Position numbers and translations under genes: made by a program
NCBI GenBank assembly: GCA_002946415.1
Contig: NJPS01000048.1
Location: 1,302,001-1,366,000 of the forward strand
Source of the DNA: Rutstroemia sp. NJR-2017a BVV2
Taxonomy: Eukaryota > Ascomycota > Leotiomycetes > Helotiales > Rutstroemiaceae
Direction: 5' to 3'
Length of the DNA stretch: 64,000 nucleotides
In this document: in pieces, positions 10,207 through 20,447 of the stretch
Layout of the letters: each line of letters starts with the position of its first letter
Numbering within the stretch: the first letter of the stretch is position 1
Notes under the pieces: generated by a model
What the model was told of the DNA's origin: nothing
The model's input: the letters and a program-made list of their open reading frames with translations, nothing else
Databases searched by the model: none

Positions 10207-11942
10207 TCTATTTACGAAGTAGCGCCACGCCGGACATGGTGTCGGACTTTACCTCAACGCAAATGGCGATAAACAGTGGAATGGATTCCACGATAATGTC
10301 ATGTCTACTGCAATGTTAGCTGTTCCGCACTGTACTGTATGTTATGTAAGTCCAGCGAACAAAGAAGACAATCTGTCCTTTTCCTTCCTTATCCCTTCCT
10401 GAGGAACCTTCGCTTTCATTTCTTCTTCTCTTTGTTGCTGTTTCTCGAGGACGCGCGCATCATCTTTTGTCTCTATTGTTGCCGTATCATTTATGACCAC
10501 TCACCCTCACCCGCCCGGTCGCTCACCCATCCCATTTCACCACTTTTGTGCTGAGCCTCCGACTAAGAATGCAATAAATATCCAAATGTTTATTTATATG
10601 CATAAGAATGCACAGTCCACGCATAATCCACGCACAATCGTACGAAGGACATACCCGAATGCACCAGAATGTATCGCAACTTCGCAAGAAGGCTGAGATT
10701 CCATTGAACTTTGTTTTTTTGGGCTGGGTTGGGTTGCACTGCACGACTTTGCATTGTTTGCATAAGTTGCGTATGACTCACTCACTTGATGCTAGCCAAG
10801 GTAGGAAGAAGGCAAGAATCGGAAGCAAAAAGAGGCGCATGCGATTTTTGCTACAGCCCCTCGGAAGCCTGGAACGCCACAATGTCCTTTTTCCTGGTGC
10901 CATCCAGAGAAGAGACTCTTCAATATGAGGAAGCCGAAAAACTACCAACAATTTCCGGATGTGCCGTCATCATTATAAGACAAAACCGAGAATCGACAAT
11001 CAAGAATCGTGATGGCTCAGCCATTAACGAGAAGATTTCTCCAATCAAGCTTTGCGACGGCGTCAATAATTGAATGAGCTAATTCTTCTTTTACGCCCGA
11101 GAATCAAGCTTTGCACACGGAGTACATAGTACTTCCGTAAGATTACATACTTCTTACGCCAATTTCTTACGGCATTTGGCATTTCCTTATCAAGAGCTGA
11201 CTTACTCATGCGCCCACCACTGGCCACTGCACGTTGCTAGGATATCCTCCATCAATTCCAGAGCCTCGTTACTCGTTTCCTGTTCCCCACGATTTTAGTC
11301 CTAGGGTCCTAGTCATGCTTGCAGTTGGAGCTCTGCTATTTGACGCCGCATTGGCGCGACCATATCGTCATTCACATGCCGGAAAGCCAAATCCTTCTGA
11401 ATATTCGTCTGTCACGAGTAACTCGGGCAAGAGGCTTTTGAAGAGTTAAAATCCAACTGAAGTGCGACACACAGATGCACAGATGTGAGATGATGATCGT
11501 GCATCGTTGTACGATGCACACGGGCGGCATTAACGGCCTCAGCAGAATCTCGTAAGATTCTAAATCGAATGCATCTCGATTCACGATACACGACACGACA
11601 AAGCCCCGAGAAAGCCGTCTAAAACTTACGAAACAGAAAAGCTGTGGCACGCAAAGATTCCAATAAAGCTTCACAAGTTCACAACAGCTGGAACGCGAGA
11701 CAGGTGCTATGACGATCCCAGGTCTAAGTATCGCATATTGTCGAATGAACTACGTCTGCCGTGAACCACGAGCCTCGATATGACCGAGTAGCATCTACGA
11801 GTATTAGCGTACGACCTACGACCTACGACCTTGTCCTTCCACTGTGTCCTACAAGCCCGATCCGGAGCTGAGCAAGGCTGGGAGCCTTTTCGTGCAGCTT
11901 AATTCCCGACACACTTCGGCATGGAAATAGCTGGCTTCTGCC

Positions 11943-12172
11943 CAGGCTCTTCGGAGGAGAAAAAACAGGCCCATCTGAGGCTCTCAGTACAAAAATGATA
12001 ATAATAACTTTATAATCTCTCAAAGTCTTTAGGATATTTATTTAGTGATAATATCCTTAGTATTTCTAATATTTTAGGACTTTTAGGACTTTTAGGATAT
12101 TTGTTGGATAATAGTAAATAGCTTCAATATTGTTCTAAATCGGCCTGTTTTTTCTAGTCCGAAGAGCCAGGC
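11943..12172. mobile_element. MITE-like element with ~30-bp inverted ends
   Basis: The left end (11943-11971) and the right end (12142-12172, read on the minus strand) share GGCTCTTCGGA, then two mismatches, then AGAAAAAACAGGCC. Further in, the arms stay similar but differ mostly by C/T and G/A changes. The 170-bp core is AT-rich with repeated TTTTAGGA units and contains no gene. Size (230 bp), inverted ends and non-coding AT-rich core fit a miniature inverted-repeat element. I could not find a clear target-site duplication, so it could also be the remnant of a larger element. Confidence 0.45.
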
Positions 12173-13865
12173 TATAGATTGCACGGAGATCTGGCCATCA
12201 ATAAGGCCGAGTCACGGAGGCTAACATCAAATGACTTTATGGGTTTGAGGCTGTCGTATCACGTACACATACCATACCTAAACTCTTCTACGTAGCAGAT
12301 AGCCTTCCTTTGGTTGAACAATATTTGCGAAAGTTTGCAATGAACAGGTGGCATGAAGATACAATAATATTCGATCTTGGGAAAGTAAATCTCTTCGTTT
12401 GCGGGATTCGACGGTACTCCAACGACTAGAAGTTGCAAATCCGAGACCAGAATTGTGTTAGGCCACAGTTCCCCTCTATTACTCATAGCTGTGCTAGGTA
12501 GAGAACAGCAAGCAAGCGATGGATAGTTCGAGACAGGAGCTCTATTGCGTCGGGCGCCGATGTATTGAAACGTCCGGGCTTTGGACTGAACCCGTGAAGA
12601 CGCATTTTGTTCTCCATACGTGGCTCTTCATCTCGCCTTCTTAACTCTTGCTGCACAGTTGCACCATTCTCATTCTCCACAGCTTTGTAGCACAAAGACC
12701 TATTCCTGAAGACTCGTGTCGTAATAGTTACCTTTTCCTCTCCATTCGTTCGAGCATGGAAGTGCTCTTCACTCAGCGAGTGTCATCGCTGTAGATACGT
12801 CGCTGCCTCTTGATTCTTGCCTACTCGTTGCAATCAGCAGCACTAGACGAAACCTCAAGAGAGATACGGTGGTGCCTGTTTCTATTCATCCTGTTCCGCA
12901 ATATATGATTCGGTAGCCTTATCACCATCAGCCTTTGGAACCACTCAATTGATATTTCTTAGGATATTCAGCTTAAACAGTCTTATCAAAATTGCCTGGA
13001 AGTTTAATGATACTATCGTTTAAAGATCTACAGTTCAGAGATGTCACAGCAAATGTCCTTTCGCTGCCATTCATGGTCCTTTCGTCCTGCTAGGACCATC
13101 TGACCCCTTGAAAAAGGAGCAATGGTTCAGCCGAAGAAAGGGGAATAGCAACTTCTCAACAACAATCTGGTCACAAGCCCTGGATAGTGCTTGAGCAGAT
13201 CTTCTTGTTGTAGTAGTCGGTTGCCCGCGCTGCAGGTTCTGAACACACCGGTCAAGTTGTTTATGGCAACTGGCTCGGCTCTCTTTGGTGACCAGTGGTG
13301 AATGGGTCCCTTTCCGGGAGCTGGAAAGATCTTTAATACTCTGTAAAATAACGACACTGGCTGACATCGAAGAGATTTCGATGCAAGACGAGATTTGATG
13401 GTTCCCGGGTATATAGGACTGGCAATAGTTGAGATGAATGCAACTTTACGTGGCTCCGCAAGTGTCATCCACATCAAATCAATTCTACATCGTTGGGGGT
13501 TTTTTTCTTAAATAGACCCGCCAGTGAATGCGAAGGTACCTAAGATGGATGCGCTATGTGAGCTATGAATGCAAAGCAGCTTCCAAAAACTAACGTACTA
13601 CGTGCTCGAAAAATCAATAAGTACCATAATGATAAGCGACTATGATTCGCCGTGGTTGTCTTGGTACCGAGTCGATTAGGAAGCATCCCACTCTTTACAT
13701 GACGCCTTCTCTTTAACATGCTACGGCAACAACGAAGGAGCTGCTCGGTGATTGTTAAGCCATGGCGAAGACAATGTAAAATCGTTTATGAGGTCCACGA
13801 TACTACACAAGAAATATACGAGATTAATACGAGGTATGCGAGATTAATGCGATTGGTTCGTGCTT
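12173..13865. other. Gene-poor region, one weak minus-strand frame
   Basis: No recognised gene. A minus-strand frame at 13071-13367 (98 codons) begins with an ATG 50 bases downstream of a TATATA-like stretch (near 13410), which is gene-like. The protein resembles nothing I know and no continuation by splicing was found, so I do not call it. Confidence 0.4.
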
Positions 13866-13896
13866 CCCCGCTGGCTGGAAGTGCGGGGATGCGGGG
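13866..13896. promoter_or_regulatory. Cluster of three CreA-type sites
   Basis: Three matches to the CreA/Mig1 consensus SYGGRG, all reading GCGGGG: 13866-13871 on the minus strand, 13883-13888 and 13891-13896 on the plus strand. They lie 226-256 bases upstream of the rhamnosidase start. Glucose repression of a plant cell-wall enzyme would fit, but this is inferred from motifs only. Confidence 0.4.
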
Positions 13897-14018
13897 GCTG
13901 CCAGGATGCACTAATCCATCGGCTTCCGCCCACGGTAAGTTCATCGTAAGTAAAGATCCACTCTGGTGGAAACTTACTTTCGGTCTCGGAGGACATTGTA
14001 GCGGTGCGGCGAACCATG

Positions 14019-14026
14019 TATATAAG
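14019..14026 (+). promoter_or_regulatory. TATA box of the rhamnosidase gene
   Basis: TATATAAG about 95 bases before the ATG at 14122, followed by a CT-rich stretch likely to hold the transcription start. Confidence 0.5.
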
Positions 14027-14121
14027 TATCGTTTCATTGAAGTCACCTGTTTATAACTCTTCTCTACCTCTTCTCTACATGTGCTCGAGAACTGCAATAC
14101 TTGGCTTCCTCCTGTGAAAAG

Positions 14122-16751
14122 ATGCATCTCCAAAGTCATATTCCATGGTACTTACTCATCGGGGTTGCTAGTTGTACGAAGTAAGCTCGCCATCCTCCTG
14201 AAAGACCTCGGCTGACTCTAATAGCATCGTACGGCCTTCCGGTGTCTATATTGGAGACAAGCCAAGTTCCTCAACCGTGCCCGGTTGCCAGTCATTTACA
14301 CTGAATCAGATTGGTCAAATAGCAACTCTCGACTACGGCGAAGAACGGGCAGGGCATCCTTATTTTAATATATCATCACTTGATAACCCAGTTCAAATTG
14401 AAGTCAAGTACACGGAACCATTTGATGGCCTAAACAATGTGTTCTCCGACGGCCCATATGCATTTTCAAGCAGTCTAGCCAATACTTTCCGCGTGGAAAC
14501 TTTTAACGTTACCAACGTTGGGCCATTCCAATCATACTTCATACAAGGTGGTCAGAGATGGCAATCCATCCGTTTGTTGACAGCCGGCAGTGTCTCGTTT
14601 AGCAGTGTTGGCTTCATCTCTTCTGTTGATACACCAGATGTTGATCAGTTACCTGGCCATTTTGAATGCTCAAATAGTGCGTATAATGAGATCTGGAAAC
14701 TTGGAGCAAGGGCTGTTTCCGCTGCATGCGTCAACCCAGGGACACAAACGCAAGTCTGGGATGTTACAGAGGAGGGTGCTTATATTAGAGGTCAAGCGCC
14801 TTCGGTGTCTGCTGCTGGTTATGGCTTCGTCGATTATAAGCTGAACTTTACGACGAAAATCATCCGTGGAGGAAGTGGATGGGCTGTTTCGAAGTTGCCC
14901 AGTCAGAATGGGTTACAAATGCTCCTGGTCTCCGAGCTTCCGGAAGCCACGACGTTCGTCAACACGAATAGATCTCTAACTGCTCCTAACACAATCGCAG
15001 TAGCATATGGTACAAGTTTTGTCAACCAAACTACTCTTCTATCCTACTATATCGATACCTTCCCTACTCCATTCAATATCACTGAAGGAGAATGGTATAC
15101 CATAACTACCAGCATTCTCAACGGCACCCAGCTATCTACCTCGATCGACGGGCACCAGGTCTTCGATATCTCCCTAGCCGACTATGGTATCTCTCTTGCC
15201 TGCGCCCGTTGCTCTTCCTATGCCCTTGGTCAAGGGTCCTTTGGCTTCGGTCCCTGGCAAGACCAGATTGCCCTCGTGAAAGACGTGTCCATCACCTCCC
15301 TCATAAATAACACTGTACTATACCAAAACCCCATGACATCCTCTTCCATCCTCGAAGAATACGGTGTTGCAGCGAATACAGCAAACGTATGTCTCGACGG
15401 TGCAAAACGTGATCGCCTTGTCTGGCTAGGAGATTTCTACCACACGACGCAGATCATTGCTTCTACGACTGGACGCAGTGATCATGTGCTCGGCACGTAC
15501 GAATGGCTTCAAGAATGGCAAATCGCCGACGGAGAAATGGACATCGACCCGCCTATGGGGTACAACGCTACATACAAAGACCTTCAAGCACGAGACGGCA
15601 TGTTCGGCTTACCAGACTACCAAATCCTCGGCGTAGCCGCCTTCACCGAGTGGTTCAAGCTCACGGGCGACGTCCAAATTGCAAGCAAACTCTGGGCCGG
15701 CATGAAGAAAACGCTGCAATTCCTCATCAACAACATCTCCCCATCCAACAACCTCTCCCAAATCGGCGGATTCATCGGCGCCCCCAACGGCACCGCCACC
15801 TCCGCCGCCACAGTACAAGCTCTCCTCGGCGCCGCCCTCTGCGCCGACGCACTAAACGACACCGTCGCCGCAACTACCTACCGCGCTGTCGCGGCTCGCG
15901 TGGCCGATGCGGTTAATGCGCTGCTGTGGAATGAGGAGCTGGGCACGTATTCGTACTCTACTGCTTCGCCGGGGAATTACTCCGTTAATGATATCGCGTT
16001 TGCGATTACGTCGGGGATTGCTTTTACTTCTGAAACTAATACTACTTCCAACACCACCGCTACCTCAACAACCACATCCCCCCAAACCAAAACCAGAACC
16101 TCCTCCCTCCTCTCCGCCCTCTCCGCACTTAAACTCCCCCCCGGCTTCCGCGACAGCACCCTCAGCGACCCCGCTTCCCCAAGCACCTCGCTCTCCCCCA
16201 ACACAAACGGCTTCCTGCTCGCGGCGCTCGCGCACCCGCGCGTGAACGCGGTTGCAGAGGGGAAATACCTGCTGGATAATCTGTGGACGCGGATGATTGA
16301 TGATGCGGAGACGTACTCGGGCGCGAGTTGGGAGTATGTGGGGAAAGATGCGGATGGTGCGGGGCCGGGCTTGGGCCTGTTTACGAGCTTGAGTCATCCG
16401 TGGGGGGGCGCGCCGAGTTATGTGTTGGGGAGGTGGGTGCTGGGGGTGAGGGAGACGGAGCCGGGGTTTAGGGCGTGGGCGGTTAGGGCTGCGGTAGAGG
16501 GGTGGGGTTTGGAGTGGGCGAGGGGGAGGGTGGGAGGGGTGGGGGTGGAGTGGAGGTTGGAGGAGGGAGAGGGAGAGGGGAATGGGACGGTGACGGTTGT
16601 GGTGGATGCGCCGGGGGGAACGAGGGGGACGGTGGGGCTGGCGGGGGTGGAGGTGCTGGGGGAGTGGTGCGTGAATGGGAGGAGGAAGGGGAGTGGGGGG
16701 GAGGGGGTGGAAGTCGGTGATGGGAGGAGTGAGGTTGTTTTTTGGCTTTAG
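14122..16751 (+). CDS. Secreted GH78 alpha-L-rhamnosidase
   Basis: Two exons, 14122-14180 and 14225-16751, give 861 residues. The first exon encodes a signal peptide (MHLQSHIPWYLLIGVASC), so the protein should be secreted; many N-x-S/T sites agree. N-terminal beta-sandwich domains lead to the (alpha/alpha)6 catalytic domain. There the family block is LDGAKRDRLVWLGD (D411 onward), equivalent to the acidic DxxxRxERxGWxGD motif of GH78, then GLPDYQ and WEYVGKDADGAGPG with LSHPWGGAPSYVL before the C-terminal beta domain. It would release terminal L-rhamnose from pectin side chains or plant glycosides. The residues that replace the usual catalytic acids cannot be settled by eye. The last 300 bases are extremely G-rich on the coding strand. 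The 44-nt intron is confirmed by phase and by the signal peptide. Confidence 0.88.
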
Positions 16752-17127
16752 GGGCAGGACGGAATGAGTGAGCGTATGTATGTTTGTAAGTAGTGGAGCT
16801 GAATAAGAGTAAGAGATGTTGTCACAGTTCTCTCATGACTGTTTGTGGTAGAGTATTAGTGGCTCTTGGTCTAAACCTGCATGATCAAGACCATGTAATC
16901 TATATTTCTATAATTTGTGCTATGATGCAAACTAGTAACGGGGCGAGGGGTTGTCCATAATACTAGGTTGGGTTTGAACAATCTCTTCACATATCTGTAG
17001 AAAGGGCCACTTCTGAGTTTTTCGGGTCTTATGAGAGAGATGCGAATGTGTGCAACTACCATAATCTTCTCATCAATTCAACGTCCATTAAATTGTATAT
17101 ACACACATCATTTTATTTATCCAACAT
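16752..17127. other. Intergenic between convergent genes
   Basis: Holds the 3' ends of the rhamnosidase and the MFS transporter transcripts. Nothing else seen. Confidence 0.5.
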
Positions 17128-18712
17128 TTACACCCGTCTCAAAACCCACAACCCCTTCGTAGCTTTCTTCACACTCTCCGTCCTCGTCAACTGTCTCCTA
17201 ACCAGCCCCCCACCACCATCCTCTTCCTTCCCCATCTTCAATTCTCTTTCTCTTTCCTTCCTAACCTCATCCTCATCTCTCAACTCCTTCTCCCTATCCC
17301 CCTTCCCCAGCTCCTCCAACTCCTTAACCTTCCACGCTCTCACCCCCCACATACACAATGCTCCACCCAGATACATACAGCCCGCGAAAATCTGCGCATG
17401 CAGATAAATATCCCCCGTCGTGGCCCTCAACTCCAAGCCTATTGGTTCCGAAAACGTGCACGGCAACACAAGCACGATCCACGTAATACTCAACGCCGAC
17501 GGCAGCGTTTTCAACCCCACGACTTCCGCGCCCACCGGCGCGATTGTCGCCCAGAACGTCCCGGATACAGTGCCGACGATTAAAGCGAAGAAGATGAGCA
17601 CGCCGTATGACTTCGCAAAGATCCAGATCACGAGACAGAAGAGCCCGGCGAGGAATGTACATGTACCTGCCATGTTGATGCGGCCTGCTGCGTCGGAGAA
17701 ATAGCCTACGAATGGACGGCCCATTCCTTGACCGAGGTTGAGGAGTGCACCGATGACGGATCCTTGTTGGGCGGAGAGGCCGATGCTTCTCGCGTAATTT
17801 GGTAGGGAAAATAGGAGGACGATGTAGCCGAGCATGCTGAAGAAACCCCAGCCGAGCATCAGGAGGAATTCTGTGCGTTTGAATAATTGGAAATCGAATG
17901 CCATTTGTACGGATCCAATAGCTTTGTTGCGATCCCGGACTAGGATTGTGCAGATGACATTCACGGTGCATGCTAGGATGGCTAGAACTCGGAATGCCCA
18001 ACCTAGACCGATAGATTGAATCATGGCGTTTGTTCCCAAGGAATATATCAGACCTCCTAAACCACTTCCTGCTGTGCCTATACTATTGGCGAAGGATCGA
18101 CGTTTCGAAAACCATTGTGGCACAACTCCAACACTACCGACGAAGAGAAACCCCATGCCAAAACCAAAGGCTACACCTTGTGAGAGGAACAGATGCCATA
18201 TTCGATGTGCAAAAGATGCGCCGAGAAGCCCTGCTGTCTCGAGCACGATCCCGACAGATAGTGTAGCTTGTGTTCCAAATTTGCGTGTGCATATTGTTGC
18301 TATAGGTGCGACGAAGAGAGCGAGGGAAATCGATAGACCACCGACAAAGGCATATTCGAGGGAGCTTGCGCCGGGGAAGGTATTACTCGACAGGTAATGC
18401 GAGAGGAAGATGCCGTAAGACTGGGAGGTTGTTAGGATATAAGAAACCAAAGAGACATGAAAGACTCACACTGTTCACACCCCAAGTATGCGCATTGATC
18501 AAGAACACGCATGCGACGCAAACCCATCCATACCCACCATCTGGGGGTTCATCCACTACCTGAGGTTGCTCCAACTGCTTCTCGCCACCAGTAGTTTGCT
18601 CAGATCCCTCTGGCGGTATTGTGTTGTTGGAAGATTTCTCTAAGCTGTCTGCCATATGTGCTTGACCAATGCGAAGCTGGTCGTTCGCTGTGCCGTTATC
18701 CTCGGTGCTCAT
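17128..18712 (-). CDS. MFS monocarboxylate-type transporter
   Basis: Exons 18712-18470 and 18420-17128 give 511 residues; the intron is 49 nt. After a hydrophilic N-terminus comes DEPPDGGYGWVCV (about residues 53-65), the entry signature of the monocarboxylate porter family (yeast Mch4/Mch5, animal MCT), followed by 12 predicted membrane helices. GQGMGRPFVGYFSD is the loop between TM8 and TM9 typical of the family. The C-terminal tail (about 60 residues) is highly charged and cytosolic. Related yeast proteins carry riboflavin or unknown substrates rather than lactate, so substrate is open. The coding strand turns strongly G/A-rich at its 3' end. The first ATG is used; it opens a plausible unstructured tail. 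Confidence 0.9.
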
Positions 18713-19382
18713 GACTGTCGCCGATTATGTACAGTATATCTGAAGGTAAAGATATACGAAAATGCACAATTGGTAGAATGCATGAGAAAAGGAAGTAGTC
18801 TTACTATGTACGATTGAGAAAGCAATAAATCAATGGAATAATAGAAGCATGACTTGAAGAGAGCAGAAGAAGTAGCTCTTGCGCAGGATTAAAAAGAAAA
18901 ACGGCCTACCAACCAACTACTCCCAAGACGATGGGTTTCTGTTGATGAGAAGGGCGTAAATGTTTAGTCACCGAAAGCTTCGCTCGAGATCTCCCCGCAA
19001 AGGACCGGGAATAACGGCATAACCAGACGGTCGACTTACGCCCACTACCAATCATGATGGAGGAGTAAGAAGTTGTGGATCCTGCTTCTTTCCGCCGTTC
19101 GTAATCGTACGGCAAATGCGATGGAAAACGAGGTTCTGGGGACATGTTAACCTTCGCAAGCATCCTTTGAAGATATACTTTGGTCGTGACGAGGTGACAC
19201 AGCCGATGAGAACAACTGGGGGGCGAGGAAAGAGCAGAGCAGAGCAGACGGAGAGTAGTAGCGAAGCAAAGGGTGAGGCTGATGGATTCTGCCATTCGGC
19301 TGCCCAGTGCCGACACAGCAAGTTGGGAGATAGTAAGTCTTACTATGCGTTTTCAAACCCCCCTTCCCCCTTGCCTCAGCAG

Positions 19383-19410
19383 ATATTGATTGATATTGAT
19401 TGATATTGAA
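19383..19410. repeat. Direct repeat, ATATTGATTG x3
   Basis: Almost three copies of a 10-bp unit between two divergent genes. Confidence 0.65.
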
Positions 19411-19984
19411 GTTGCAATTGGGCGGAGGGAAGGTTGCACTCCGAACTCGGTTCCTGTGGTTCGCACGTGTCACTAATCCGAACCTTGAGTTCAGCGCGAA
19501 TCTGTGAATCTGTGATGTGTTTGTCGATTAGTTGTGCAGCCTGCAGCCCGCACCCCGTCAGGTCACAAATTCTCCATATATTTGCATACCCGTACCAAGG
19601 TTCGCAAAAGAGCGGAAAATGAAGAGGAAAAGGGATCAATTGAGATTGCATTTATTCGCGAATTCTAGAATCTTCGTCGAAGTAACAGGAATCCGCTTCA
19701 TTTACACATGAATGCGGAAAAGAGCATTGAATTGCTACACATCATCAGCCATCTCTCATGTATTTTGTCTTGCATGCCAGGGCATGGTGGCTAATCTTTT
19801 GCTGTGTTGCCGAGCCGACACCCTTAGTTTCAGCCAATTGTTGACGTTGACCCGTTGGCCCACGATAAAAGATAAATCCAGGCAAATAGAAATGCTTTAG
19901 ACAGAGGGCACTCCGTGTAGAATAATAGAAGCAATAGTAAAGAACCACCTCAGTGTGCAGAGTGTACAGAGTGTTACTGACTCA

Positions 19985-20100
19985 CCCACTCGCTCACACA
20001 CACTCTCTCTCCTCGTTCCACGCTTCTACTCTTCTATTCTTCTTCTCTTCACCCCCAATTCTTCTCTTCCTTCTTCCTTTCTCTTGAAGACATCCCCTCC
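19985..20100 (+). promoter_or_regulatory. CT-rich core promoter tract
   Basis: About 115 bases made almost only of C and T on the plus strand, 350-460 bases before the LIM gene start. Such tracts mark transcription start regions of strongly expressed fungal genes. Confidence 0.35.
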
Positions 20101-20447
20101 CTCCCGCACCTATATCACTTATTTGTTATTGGTATTATTACGTCCCGTACTGCCCTTCTTTTGGATCTCTCGTTTGTTGATAATAAACATCCCACCGCCT
20201 TGTTTGCTCGCCCACCCACCAGATATCTTTCTTCTGCTTCGTTCATCATCACCGACACACCTTACGGAATCTTTACCTCGAACAGGGACACGAATACTTG
20301 GAAGTTAGACATTGGATACAGCTGCTGACGTAGCGCATCGACACCGACCTCCTCGCTTTGCTGGCATAGGTACCTTGCGGTGGACTTGGGAGGATTATAT
20401 ATACTCGTGGGACGAGATCAAGCACATTCACATCAGCCAATTTCACA

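Larger units (their letters stand above)
8418..11942. other. Gene-poor region upstream of TBP
   Basis: About 3.5 kb with no frame that looks conserved. It starts with the TBP promoter. Frames around 9466-10319 owe their length to simple repeats (9762-9822 and 10175-10206). I see no tRNA and no splice-supported gene. Short non-coding transcripts cannot be excluded. Confidence 0.5.
18713..20447. other. Divergent intergenic region
   Basis: Promoter space for the minus-strand MFS gene and the plus-strand LIM gene. Frames of 60-136 codons here look random. A 10-bp direct repeat lies at 19383-19410 and a long CT-rich tract at about 19985-20100, probably the core promoter or leader of the LIM gene. 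Confidence 0.5.

Noticed and set aside
9466..10319. Two overlapping frames of 141 and 206 codons
   Set aside because: Their length comes from the CTCCATCAT repeat; no homology features or splice support.
13071..13367. Minus-strand frame with a TATA-like element upstream
   Set aside because: No recognisable protein features and no continuation by splicing; too weak to call as a gene.
17324..18001. Minus-strand frame of 225 codons
   Set aside because: Alternative frame inside the monocarboxylate-type MFS gene; Arg-rich shadow.
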